64,000 nt of DNA from Bursaphelenchus xylophilus (lineage: Eukaryota > Nematoda > Chromadorea > Rhabditida > Aphelenchoididae). Made by a program: the position numbers and the translations under genes. Within the stretch, counting starts at the first letter, position 1. Each line of letters starts with the position of its first letter. Where the stretch lies: NCBI GenBank assembly GCA_904066235.2, contig CAJFCV020000001.1, positions 6,014,001 through 6,078,000 on the forward strand, written 5' to 3'. Positions 34,701-46,300 of the stretch are shown piece by piece. Below the pieces are notes generated by a model that had not been told where the DNA came from, made no database searches, and was given only the letters and a program-made list of their open reading frames with translations.

Positions 34701-37700
34701 CTTGATCTTTGTCTTTCTTCTCTTTCTTTGGTTTCTTCTCCTTTGGTTGTTTAGGAGCCTTAGCAGGTTTCAGTTCCTCCTCCACTTGAGGTTCGTCTTC
34801 TTTGGAACGGAGATGTATAATCGCAGTCTGCTTATCATGGGGTTCTTCGATCTCTTCTTCATCTTCTTTCAAGACGGTCTTGCCCTCATGATATTTGGTA
34901 ACATAGCTAGCCAGCGGAAGGGTATCTAGGTCATTGACTTTGTTAACGTCATCAAGAGGACCTTCGTAGGGAGAGTGATCGAACTTGTAGCCGGTTGGAT
35001 CTTTATCACCGACCTCTTCCTCGCCTTCATGACGTGCCCATGTGAAGAACTTGAACCGCCGATTTCTTGATGGTTCACTTTGTCCGGAATGATAGACCGA
35101 GACATCTGATCGAAGAGGCTGAGAGTCGAGTTCACGTTGCTTGTCAACCTCATCCAGTGGGCCTTCATACCGTTCTCCAATCAAAGGATAAGAGGACGTT
35201 GATGGGGTGGAAACATGGCCGACCTCTTCGTGGGCTTTGCGATCCTTACTCTTCAAGAAACCGAAGAACGAAGACTCTTGATCTTTGTCTTTCTTCTCTT
35301 TCTTTGGTTTCTTCTCCTTTGGTTGTTTAGGAGCCTTAGCAGGTTTCAGTTCCTCCTCCACTTGAGGTTCGTCTTCTTTGGAACGGAGATGTATAATCGC
35401 AGTCTGCTTATCATGGGGTTCTTCGATCTCTTCTTCATCTTCTTTCAAGACGGTCTTGCCCTCATGATATTTGGTAACATAGCTAGCCAGCGGAAGGGTA
35501 TCTAGGTCATTGACTTTGTTAACGTCATCAAGAGGACCTTCGTAGGGAGAGTGATCGAACTTGTAGCCGGTTGGATCTTTATCACCGACCTCTTCCTCGC
35601 CTTCATGACGTGCCCATGTGAAGAACTTGAACCGCCGATTTCTTGATGGTTCACTTTGTCCGGAATGATAGACCGAGACATCTGATCGAAGAGGCTGAGA
35701 GTCGAGTTCACGTTGCTTGTCGACCTCATCCAGTGGGCCTTCATACCGTTCTCCAATCAAAGGATAAGAGGACGTTGATGGGGTGGAAACATGGCCGACC
35801 TCTTCGTGGGCTTTGCGATCCTTACTCTTCAAGAAACCGAAGAACGAAGACTCTTGATCTTTGTCTTTCTTCTCTTTCTTTGGTTTCTTCTCCTTTGGTT
35901 GTTTAGGAGCCTTAGCAGGTTTCAGTTCCTCCTCCACTTGAGGTTCGTCTTCTTTGGAACGGAGATGTATAATCGCAGTCTGCTTATCATGGGGTTCTTC
36001 GATCTCTTCTTCATCTTCTTTCAAGACGGTCTTGCCCTCATGATATTTGGTAACATAGCTAGCCAGCGGAAGGGTATCTAGGTCATTGACTTTGTTAACG
36101 TCATCAAGAGGACCTTCGTAGGGAGAGTGATCGAACTTGTAGCCGGTTGGATCTTTATCACCGACCTCTTCCTCGCCTTCATGACGTGCCCATGTGAAGA
36201 ACTTGAACCGCCGATTTCTTGATGGTTCACTTTGTCCGGAATGATAGACCGAGACATCTGATCGAAGAGGTTTTGATACAATCTCCGAGTGGCGCAGAGG
36301 CTCCAATTTACCGGTATATACACCAGACTTTTCTGGGTATTGAGGTGTTAACCGTGAAGGTGGGATTGGTATAGGTGATAGATCAACTTGTGCAAATCCA
36401 TTCGTATGACCGTGACTTGGCCGTCTTTGTCTTTGCAGATGCAACACTGCCACGGGTTTAGGGAAACGACTCATGCCTTTTGACTTGGGGTAACTTCTTT
36501 TCAATACATGTTCTCGAATATTGCACGAATCCAAGTCGCCACTTTTTTCCAGCCTATTTACTTGTCCGGCATTTTCTTTAGAAAACCCGTAATTTCGGAG
36601 GTCGGAAATGCTTCCTTCGCTTTCATCTCCTTCGTGAATCTTTCGACGAATAACTTTACGATCTTGAAGGTTATATCCTGAATGATATACGTCAGAGAAA
36701 TAGCGGACTGGAGCCTGGGGTAATTCCTTGGTCCTAGAAATGGCAACAACGGGTTGGAACTCATTTCGTTCGAAAATGTTGCGCCGAGGAATGTGCTTTT
36801 TTCGTCGTGGAAACGAGAACCGCGATTTGGGGGTCTCTATGACTTGTTCTTCTCTTGTCAAAGATTGATACTGCTTGCGACTAGGGCTGATTGCTCCTCT
36901 TTGAACCGCTCGTTGAGCTTCTGCTGCGCTTACATTATATTGATATAACGGAACGGTGTTATCCATTCCTATAATTCGAACGCAATGATTGATTGTGTCA
37001 TCAAACTGAACATTGGGTGATGGAGTTCTTGTTCTTATGGCTTCTTCTGCATTTGCAGGCAGTGGAGAATAAGGAGTTTTCGGGGAAAGATGAGATCTAC
37101 GGCAGTAAACACGAGATATTGTTGCTTCCTTAACCCGGTAGTCGATTTCTTCGGGACTATGTCCCGCCGAAGACAGTAGAGAGCGGTAGGTCGAAAGAAG
37201 CTCGGTAGAAATCTGTGAGCTAGCCGGACTGCTAATGTACTCTGCTAGAACAGTGTGAGAACGATAAGGCAAATTCATCAACGTAGTGTGAACAGATTCA
37301 TTCAATTCTCTCACAATTGGGAGCATTTGGTCACCATTTGGGGACATCGCAATCAATTGCGCATATGGGGCAGCGGATAACGACCGCGCCGGTATTTTTG
37401 TAGTGTAGCGTGAGCTTTCAGTAACCGTGTCGCGTTTTTCAGAAGAAAAATGCTGTGAAAGAAACTTGGGCGGTACGGAAATAGAGGTCCTAGAGGGGGT
37501 GGGTGGACTATTGCGCGTGGCAGAGGCATGGGTCCTAGTGATTAGCGGGGGAGGATGGCGCTGTCTGGAGAACCACTGTGCCGACAATAAAGTCGGTGTC
37601 GACACTGTGGGACGGCCAGGACGCACGTTTTCGTCGGGCCAGACCTCTGGTTGTGTCGGCGGCGGCAAAGTCTCCTCAGCCCTGAGGAAACGCGGTGACG

Positions 37701-39384
37701 GTGTTTCAGTGACTGTGTAGCGACCAAAACGCGGAATGGTCGTCGTTTTAGCAGTGACTTGGGTGGTCGTGGAGACATAAAGGGGACTATCCAGAGACTT
37801 TGCGTTCTCTATCCCCGAGTCAGAAACGGTACCCACCTCCAGTGATCTGTCCAATGTGGATGTACGTGGGCTGTTGGTCTCCATGTGACTGGTGATTGTA
37901 TAGCGTTTCTGCGGTGAGCTTCCCTGAGACACCTTGTCTGAACACGAATCGGGCCCACTTACCTCCATAGACTTGTCATCTGCGTAATGCACAGGAGATG
38001 ATCCCTGATTAGCTGCAGGCACTAAAAAAAGAAGCATAAGATAAGATAAGGTTCTAAAAGACTTACGGTTTTCTGATGAACGGCTCACGATCTGGGCGCT
38101 TGAGATCTGCGGACCGGCAGTTGGAGTGCCATCAAACATTTGGCTGGCCATCTTCGTTTGGAAGTGGGTACGACCTTCAGGACGGAACCTGCCAGAACCA
38201 AGCTGGAAGAATCCTCCCTTGTTGGTCTTGTCTTCTGGCTGCATCAAACGGAAGAACGTGTGATGTTCAACCGCAGTACGCCAGCAAAGCTTGGCCAGCG
38301 GTTCGGTATCGAGCTTGAAGGTAAGAGACGATTTTCCTTCCTTCTGTAATACGTAATTATTAATTCACATAAAGCTGAACCCACCTCTCCATGTTTCAGT
38401 TTGATTGTAAAACTTTTCCGCTGGTACTCCAACTGATGCATGCCTTGCCAAACCACGTAATTCTGTCGCAAATGCTCTTGGAAAACACTAATTCCGGCCG
38501 AATTGATGCCAACTCGAACAGGTTTTCCGTTGTGTTTGGCCGAAAACATAACCATTCCGTACAAGGTGAGCTCACGGCAAGCCATCAAGAAGCTCAACTC
38601 GGCTTCGGGTGGTGTTTTTCCCTTCTGATCTTTATAGAGCTGGATGATCTTCGACTCCAATTCATCTGACATGTTGGGAACGATGTTTAGGGCTCTCAGA
38701 GACTGACCGTAGGTCTTCTCGGGAGAGTAATCGCCTAACTCGGCTTGAGCAATCAGAGATCCCAGATGGGCTTGATTGACAAGAGAAGCAGGCAATCTAA
38801 ATGCAAATTGTACAAACATATTAGATAACTTACTTTCCATTGTAAATGTCTGTACGAAGTTGAAGGGTCAAGAGATGACGGGTGAAGTCATCGGCAAGTT
38901 GGCTTGGGTCTGGAGTGTAGAACTTCACTTCCAAGGAGAAGTCCCATGGCAAGTCTTTGACTTGTTTCTGGATCTTCTTGTTCTTATATAACCATTTCTG
39001 CAAAAACAAACATCATCAAAAAACACGATCAATATATACAGGATGAAAACAAAAATATGACTTACCCTAACGGAACCATTTTCATAAAAAGCCAGAGAAA
39101 AGTAATCTTTTTCAATGAGACCGATGGCATCGGTCACCAAATTGAACAGTATTTCTCCCTCAGCGTTCTTCTAAATAAGGGGTATATTACTTAAGTTCTC
39201 ATCAACTCTACCAAGCAAATTCAAGACTTACGCTGACTTGGAAATCGAGTTTCCGTCCATCAAGCAACACAACGTTGCCGGAATGAAGTTCTTTCGGTTT
39301 AACACCTTGCTGGATGATGGAACTGTTCTGTTCGTCTTGAGATAACGGCATGGTGGCAGTGGCGTCGGATGGTGCTGGCACCAT
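13724..39384 (-). CDS. frm-1: Giant protein 4.1 (FERM-domain, coracle/FRM-1 type)
   Basis: Fourteen exons: 39232-39384, 39066-39170, 38834-38997, 38385-38796, 38067-38343, 17077-38021, 16371-16484, 16027-16215, 15444-15701, 15161-15261, 15015-15099, 14549-14764, 14430-14513, 13724-13813. Their sum, 23,193 nt, is a whole number of codons (about 7,730 residues). Residues 1-370 form a FERM domain (WLYKNKKIQKQ, LPWDFSLEVKFY, GDYSPE, LFRLM-type F3 end) plus the FA region. The last ~130 residues form the 4.1 C-terminal domain (GNRTIETITYKTVKDG, then ELRKAIIEATGLNP). 4.1 proteins link membrane proteins to spectrin-actin at junctions and axons. The 20,945-nt exon between is mostly a 31-copy repeat. 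The first in-frame ATG (39382-39384) is taken as the start; a second lies 11 codons on. The 45-nt intron 38022-38066 keeps an open frame but has clean GTAAGT..TTTTAG ends. Confidence 0.92.
13985..14386. mobile_element. Foldback element in the last intron of the giant 4.1 gene
   Basis: The left arm (about 13985-14045, CTTGCCATACCGGCG...) and right arm (about 14325-14386, ending ...TATGGCAAG) are imperfect inverted copies of about 60 bp; both contain CATAACTCAGCTT and GATAAAGATACAAAG. The centre is A-rich, contains a tandem pair beginning CACAAGAGTGAGAT, and holds the perfect hairpin at 14212-14261. No coding capacity. Confidence 0.7.
14212..14261. repeat. Perfect 21-bp hairpin with 8-nt loop
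   Basis: The arms 14212-14232 and 14241-14261 are exact inverted complements around the loop ACACAAAA. The left arm starts TGTGAGATAATG. It lies inside an intron of the giant 4.1 gene, at the centre of the foldback element 13985-14386. It may be a replication or extrusion by-product of that element; the arm is a little short for a typical microRNA precursor. Confidence 0.85.
17820..18300 (-). repeat. Degenerate C-terminal relatives of the 4.1 repeat module
   Basis: Inside the giant exon, downstream of the perfect array, the protein shows diverged modules of the same plan: YDGPLDNM...LETVPLSGF..KYHEG, then QTAIIHVLNG, then FDGPLEG...LPTVDIFEY...YHHG, then MAILHLKRLE. N-terminal of the array there are single relatives too (YFSDVYHSGYN, about 36660-36690). 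These old diverged copies show that the module predates the recent array expansion. Confidence 0.75.
18418..36270 (-). repeat. 31-copy coding tandem repeat, 576-bp unit
   Basis: The array is 17,853 bp: 30 units of 576 bp and one of 573 bp (copy 4 from the protein N-terminal side, about 33970-34542). Each unit codes 192 residues and is itself a dimer of two diverged halves. Each half carries Y-E-G-P-L-D...L-D..P-L.S.V..Y-H.G; one half ends KTVLKEDEEE then KQTAIIHLRS and a lysine-rich tract (PKKEKKDKD), the other ends QSEPSRNRRFKFFTWARHEG. There are no stops and no introns. Between copies only a handful of bases vary and almost all are silent; copy 4 alone has protein changes (one Glu deleted, K to E, R to L). 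The unit is highly charged and probably disordered. Confidence 0.97.
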
Positions 39385-42300
39385 CACACTTCAATTGCAA
39401 TACAACCACACGCGACGAGCACAAAGCGAAACAATGGAGCTTTGATGGTTTCGATTCGTGTTTTCTGTTATTTCGTGGGCTCGGTGGCCGAGGCCCGGTC
39501 CGTCTGGGTCTAGTGATTCTGCAGATTCTCAGCGCTCCCCAAGCGGCTCTGAAATAAGTAAATTACTTGCAAGTAGACATCCCGTGTTACAAAACTTTAC
39601 AGTTCGTTCACTCATTGCGCAATCGCAAGAAAAAGGAGAGGAGTTTTACGAAAAGCTATTCCGAGTCAAATTTAAAGGAAAAAGAAATAAAAAACGTCGA
39701 CCTTGGATGTATGTTACCATGCATTTACCATTCTTTCCTCTAATTTATAAAAGAATTACACAAACCCCGCACAAAAAATGGGACCCTTAGGGCAAATAAT
39801 AAAAAACAACGATGAAAGATAAGGTGACCCGAACGGAGCCGGTAGTAAAGAATGACCAAAACTTAAAAAACGAGTGTAAACAAACAAACTGTGCTAATTC
39901 AATACTGAGGAACCAAACAGTAAATAGATAAAAAATATTTTGCAAACCTTATCACAGCGGGTAAACACTAACACGATAACGGAGAAAGAGTAGAATAATA
40001 AACGAAGAGAACCGTCCATGCACACAGCATAATTTTGGTCTCCGGAAACTTCAATCATGGAGACAGACTGTGATGAACTTTATTTCCATATTCCGTAAAT
40101 GCCTCTTCAAAAACACAGCAGGCCTCGGTCTCGCTTTAAGTGAGAAAAACGGATGCAACCGAGTGCGTAAAAGTTGCAGTAACCGCGGGGTAAAAGGTTA
40201 GATCAGGGACGTTTTTCCGAGTGAACAAAGGGATGCCTAAGGGTATATAGCCTTGCATCAACAAACAGCGAGAAGACTCTGACCAGGATCCGATCGATTG
40301 GACTGGGCACTTGCTCTAATTGAAATCATACCCACCAAAGTCCCAAAGCAAAACAGCAATGTCGCATCTGGACGAAGAAGGCCAATAAAAATGGGAGAGA
40401 TTGCTGCTTAGAGAGCGTACTTTTTTATAAACCGCACTTTTTTATAAACCGCGCCATAGAATCGCTGGAAATCAGTGAAACCTCGAAGAATTAATCCCGG
40501 ACTGTCTAATCAAGGACATTTACCGACTAATTTCTTTTTCGCCGTTAAATTTTTCGAAGAGCGCGCCTTTACGCTAGCGCCGGACTTCCAGATATGACAC
40601 TTCATAACAATTCATTATTTTGACATACTTATTTTTGATTTTCCCTGTTCTCCCCGAAAAAACAAAAGGAAAAGACCGCTTCATAATCTAATTAGACGGT
40701 AACAAACAGAGAAGATGGGCTTTACAAAACATTTAGGATCGTTAAAATTGATCGGTAGAGCTCCAGAATTCTTCTTTTATGTCTCCCATAAGTAAAATAA
40801 TTAAAAAAACATCAGCCGATGGATGACTCAAGCAATCAATGAACCACTAAACATACCATCCAAAAAATCTGAACCTTTTAGATCTTAATTTAACCTAACA
40901 ATAATCATAATAAAATTGGTCACAGTGCTAATTAGAAAATGGTAATAGTAATACTTTAATTGGATTCAAAATTAGGGAACCGCGGAGAAGTCGTTATGAA
41001 ACCCCGAAGGGAGATTTGCGCCAAACCCTGGAAAGTCGGATAAAAAAGAACAAGTGGATAAAAGGAGCAGCTGGCCCAACCTGAGGGCGGCAAAAACATT
41101 TTTGCGGACTTAGCGGACCGAACAATGCAAAGTTTCACCCCATTTCTATGCATAAAGAAGAAGAACGATGAGTCAGAGCTCCAATCTCTTAACTTATTGC
41201 CCCCTCCTCTTTTTTCTGACTCTTCCTTTAGGACAGAAAAGGCTGGAGAATGGCCAAGCACTGCTAGCCATTAACACCTTCCTCTTTCGGCAAAAAAACT
41301 CTCATCCCGCGTCAAACGTTACGAAAAAACAAGCATCCTCGACTATCAAGCACGATAACAACATCAATAACAACCTGAAGTAAGCTTCCGTTTTTCATTT
41401 ATATTACCCCAAATGCCAGCTGTTTTGAAACCATAAGGAAATTGCTAACAATGAATCAGAAAGAGCAGATAAGAAGCAAGAATTCCTTGCATCAGTTAGA
41501 TATACTTAAAACTACATGTTGAAATAAAAAAGAATGCAGCTGTTTGGTCGTGAAAACGAGCTTTTGTCATTCAAAAGGAAGAAAGCCAAACCGACACGAT
41601 CTCGAGGTGACTCCAGCAGCACAAACAGAACGTCAAAACAACACGAAATCCCCTCAACCTGCACCTAGACACAAACCCACCTCAGACTCTCTTTCCTGAT
41701 CCTCCCCTAAGCAAAAAAAAAGAAGTTGTATTAGTCACAGAAACAGAGGCGTTTTAAATTAAGCGGCCAAATCTCCCGAGAGTAAAAGGAAAATGGACGT
41801 TCGCAAACGTGCCAAATATAGTCAGGGTCAGGACAAAGAGACCGATTGAAGCTGAAAGCCCCAGGTTTCCAAGGGCATTGAACATCAAAGAAAATAGGCT
41901 TTAAAAGCGCACTAAAAGACGGCTGCCACAAATTGAATGGATCGGCAATTGTTGGCCCCATAAATTTACTCAAAAATAACACGGACAAGACGTTGAAAGC
42001 AAGAAGAAATCCCGAAAACTGATGTAAGACGACTTTGTTGTTGTTTTGGAAAATATCTTCAACTGCACAACAACCCAGTCCCCTTCCCCACCCGCAAATT
42101 CTCGTCCTTCTTTTCCATTCTCATTTCCATTTCAACCGATCCAGAAAAAAGCCCATAGAAAGACGCGCGCGGCCTTACTAGGCTCTTCCCCTTCTTGTAT
42201 CGACTCAAAAAAATTCGCGAAGCCGTTTTTCCCGAGAAAAAATTTGAAAGTGAAACTTGACATGGACGAGGGAAAACTTGACACATACAGATATTTATTT

Positions 42301-42450
42301 TGGAAAATAAAAAAAAGTTGGAGAATATTACTTTTGAAGCTGCTTCGACTGGGTTTCGACTAATGCTTATCTGAAACGGCTGAGTGCTTTATTTCGTACC
42401 AAGTTTTATATATAAAAGTCAAAATCTTCGATCTTTAGTACATTCTCAGT
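39385..42450. other. 3 kb gene-free region upstream of the giant 4.1 gene and COMMD4
   Basis: This lies between two divergent genes, so it should hold both promoters and possibly untranslated 5' exons of the giant 4.1 gene. Open frames here (for example 41731-41988 minus, 42046-42363 plus) lack domains and splice support. I see no recognisable RNA gene. A 17-bp tandem duplication at 40419-40452 is listed separately. Confidence 0.45.
40419..40452. repeat. Perfect 17-bp tandem duplication
   Basis: ACTTTTTTATAAACCGC occurs twice, directly adjacent, about 1 kb upstream of the giant 4.1 start codon. Each copy contains a TATAAA string. It could be a duplicated promoter element or a simple slippage product. 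Confidence 0.7.
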
Positions 42451-43213
42451 ATGGTAAGTGGTGTTATATTTTTTATACGTTTTCATGTTCGTTTAGAAAT
42501 TTCGTTTTGTTGGAGGATTGGATTGCCCGGATTGGGTACTGGCTGAGATTTCTCAGTTTTCACGAATCGTAAGTTAAAAGTTGTTCCTTGAACTTGGTTT
42601 TTATTTAGTTAAAGGAAATCTTTCGAACAATAAGCAGGGATATATGTCATAGATTGATCAATGGCAAATTTGATTTTGGACAAGATGAGATTAGCAGTAT
42701 CGAAAAATTAGTTGGGATGGATTCAGAAACGCTGAAAGGAGCACTTGCAGCTTTGGGATTTATTTTAGAAAAGTCAGCCAAGAATAAATGTGCCCCGAAG
42801 GACCTGGAGAAGGAAATGTTACAACTTGGAATGGCATTCGGTAAAACGCTCATAAATCCTGCAACCCGTTAATGATGTTTTAGATCACGCCACCGAATTG
42901 AGCTCCGTTTACGAAGAAGAATTTCCGCGTTTGTCCAAAGCAATGAGTAATCGGTTCCCACGCCAACCAAACCTGGCTATCAGAAACAAGGAGGAGAAGA
43001 GCATAAATGGAGTCCAAGTATGTATATATCCACGTATACCGTAATCTTAAAGGTGTATATATATACAGTCAGCGAATCGAACGGAAAGACATTCGAACTG
43101 GGGATGAGCGAACAAAAGAGAGAGTCGTTAAAACAAGGTAATCCACTTTTAATGCAACATTTTGTCGTTTAGAGATGAAACGAGCTATGCAAACCTTCGC
43201 GCCATACGAGTAA
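42451..43213 (+). CDS. COMM domain-containing protein 4 homolog
   Basis: Six exons (42451-42453, 42497-42568, 42609-42840, 42884-43033, 43069-43137, 43173-43213) give 188 residues, near the 199 of human COMMD4. The N-terminus reads MKFRFVGGLDCPDWVLAEIS, almost the COMMD4 signature. A helical HN region follows (LKGALAALGFILEKSAKN), and the COMM domain closes the protein (FPRQPNLAIRNKEE..., ending FELGMSEQ...MKRAMQTF). COMMD proteins form the Commander complex with CCDC22/CCDC93 and retriever for endosomal recycling. The first coding exon is the ATG alone, followed directly by GTAAGT. An acceptor-like CATTCTCAG sits just before it. Its 3' end converges on vps-50; the stops are 115 bp apart. Confidence 0.88.
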
Positions 43214-43327
43214 ATTCGATATGGATATATTTATTATGCCCAAATTATTTCATGTATATCTAATTTTCGAGGATTTTCCCCTCAATAATATTCATTATAC
43301 GCGATTTCCCGGCTCTTGATACATGAC

Positions 43328-46300
43328 TTAGTACTGCATTGATCTGGGGAGAAGTGTATTCCTAAATGGGATTACAGCTTTATACACATCACTACTTACT
43401 CCAGAATGTCTTGAGATCCAATCGGGTAAATAACTTTCTTGAAGGTAATATGCTTTTACGTAATCTTCCACATGATTCTTGAAAGGAACTGGCTTCAGGC
43501 CGCTCAGAGATTCAATGTCTTTATTCAAATGCTCGGTATCCAATAACATCAGAGCTCGGCCTTCGTTCGAACACTTTTTACTTACTTCGGAATATCTGAA
43601 ATAACTTTGAATGCTCTCAATAAACACTAACTAAACATACCCTTGTACCAAAGTTCTAAACAAAGTCTTGGCCACATGTGTCCAAATTACACTTCTGATT
43701 TCATACGAAATGTGCACAAGACCCGAGAAGGAATCGATTTTATCCTTGATCCATGCCAATTCCTATACCAAAAGTAATTAGTTCTCGTACTTTACCTTCG
43801 AGATGTATTGTATATAATCACTGTGATGATCGACGATCTCGCTGATATCCCATTTCACTTGTTTTATCTTTTTTATCACTAACTCATGATCAATAAACTT
43901 GGAAACAACACATCCATAAACGGCATCTCTCAAATCAAAAGTGGCGGAAAGACTCTAAACGAAATCATGCCATTATTTAATAGTAGACGACTTACGGTTT
44001 TGTAAAAGCTTTGCAAAGTTGAACTCTTTTTATTTAACGGTAGCAACGAATCGAGAACGGGTCGAAGTAGTTCCAGCTGCTTTGCCAAGAAAATAACACT
44101 CTCAACGGCCACAATCCTCTCCGACAAGCCGTACAACGTTTCCCGGTCATCTCGAAGTATGCACTGAGATGGATAACATATCGGATATTTATCATGCTCA
44201 TGTTCTTCACTTTGAATGAGGCGTTGCCAAATATCTTTCATAGTATTCTGAAGCCTTGGAGTGCAAAAATTAAACTCCAAGATTGTATTGGCGGGATCCT
44301 TAGCAAAAAATTCGAATACCTGTAAATATGACAGTAATGGGATTATTGGAACATTACCATATAAAATATATATTCATACAGCTGAACAATGCTTTTCAGA
44401 ACTTGATCGGCTACAGAATGTAACATCGAAGTCATCTGAATACATCTTCCAAAAATCTTCAACAAATTGAGCGCAGAATTACAAACGTTAGGCAGAGAGT
44501 TCTCCATTCCAGCCTGGTCTTGCATATAACTGAAATAATTAAGTTTATATTACAATGGTAAACAGGAATTAGTCTGTTCATAGGCTAACCAAGATTCTTC
44601 AGACGATGATGTTGAGATGCCATCATTCGCAGTATGCCCTTCGATCCTGATCTCTTCATCTTCTTCTTTGACCGGAGGCAAAAAAGGATTTTGCGGCTCC
44701 GAATTCAAAAGAATCAAAGATTCACTAAGTTCAGACGTCTCTCTCTGATACTTTCGAAGATTTACGGTTTCATTATCATCAAATGGATCAGTCGATTCTT
44801 TGAGAAAATGGAATTCCTGTAAAAATAATATAAATAAACGGCACTTGAACTGACCGGAAGATCAAAAAAGGTGAATTGCAGTGGAACTGGGCACAAGGCA
44901 AATGCCTCGTTTTCCAAGAACATCTTTAGTTCATCCATTCTGTTCTTGTGATATCTCTCGAAGTAGGATGCCATCATTTTATCCACTGTCCCTGTTAAAT
45001 TGTGATATGCATTTTGAAAGTAGGATTTCCCAAATCTACGGAATCTGTTCGTCATCTCCAAAACATTCAAGAAGTTGTCCACCTTGAGATGAGAAAAGTC
45101 TTGAACAGCCAACAATCTGTCGTATTTCTCGGCGGCTGTATCAAAGATCCCGAATAAACCTTCGATCATAACTGTTTGGAAGACGTCCTTCTCGACTAAA
45201 GAATACAGTAACCCTGTGTGTGACTCACCAATCGGAGGCCCTTCTAATCCAACTTCTACCGCATTGTAGGAGTTCAATTGCCTCTTGTCGTCCTCTATGT
45301 GATACCTCAGAATTCGATGATAAATAAATAATATTTTACATAGCACGACTCCCAATTCTTGTGAGCATTCAACCACAAAATCTTGCGGTATTGAAGAACA
45401 TAATTCATCATAAGACATCTCCTCCAGACTTTCCAATTCTGTAGTCCTGCTCAAAAATTCGACAATTACACTTCGAGCCGAGGTCTGGAGAGTCGCATGG
45501 AAAAAGGACAACAACTTCTGAGCAGCTCCTGAATTCTTATTCAACATCTTGTATGCCGAATACACAAATTGATACTTCTCTTCGTCAAAACCTAAAGTCA
45601 TCGAAGCTAAGGCATCATCGATATGAGATTCCATGGAGCCTAACCGCTTTGCCAGATTAACTGACAAATCACTAAAATACCAAAGTAAATAAAAAATGTT
45701 TTCTTTTACCGTATTGCATCGTAGCGTTTGTAATCATCGGCCGCATTCTTAGCTTCTACACATAATCGGATTGCAGAGGGGAAATCACCTTTCTAAAAAG
45801 TACAGTAAACTTGGCTTTATAAATTAGAAAACGGGAAATCAAATACATACGCTCATCAGTTCTTTTACCCGTTGATTGGATTCGATTAGAGTATTAAAAG
45901 TAAGGATATTTTCCTTTAGATGTCCAAGCCATTGCTGTCGTCGATTGTTGGCCAAAATGGCTAATGAATTTCTAACCGATATCCTTTCCTTTTGTAAAAT
46001 CCTAAAAATTTTATCATGCTCAATCAGTGCTTTACTCTCTTATTGTGGTAATCACTTCGATCATTCCTCCAGCATCAGAACGAACATCTTCAAACTGTTG
46101 GACTTGCGTGCAGAAAGCCGAGGCATTCTGTGCAATCAACGCCGAGATCTTATTCGAGACGACTTTCAATTGCTTTTTCAATTTGAATCTCTCTCTTTCC
46201 AACTCATCTATCTCAATCTCCTCACCGATTAACTTCTAAACATTAACATAAACTTAATTAGTCTTACTTCTAGTTCAAATCCAATTGCGTCGAATCCGCA

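Noticed and set aside
18514..36081. Plus-strand open frames of 87 and 96 codons repeated about 30 times each
   Set aside because: They are antisense shadows of the coding repeat; they overlap each other, and the variable bases are silent in the minus frame but not in these frames.
18418..36270. Non-coding satellite or CRISPR-like array
   Set aside because: The 576-bp unit is an exact multiple of three, fully open in one frame, continuous with the FERM and C-terminal exons, and variation is nearly all silent. There are no spacers.
38022..38066. Open frame running through this segment into the FERM exon
   Set aside because: It has clean GTAAGT and TTTTTTTAG ends, and is 45 nt, so removal also keeps the frame; an intron with hydrophobic chance translation is more likely.
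41731..41988. Minus-strand 85-codon frame upstream of the giant 4.1 gene
   Set aside because: No recognisable motif and no supporting splice signals.
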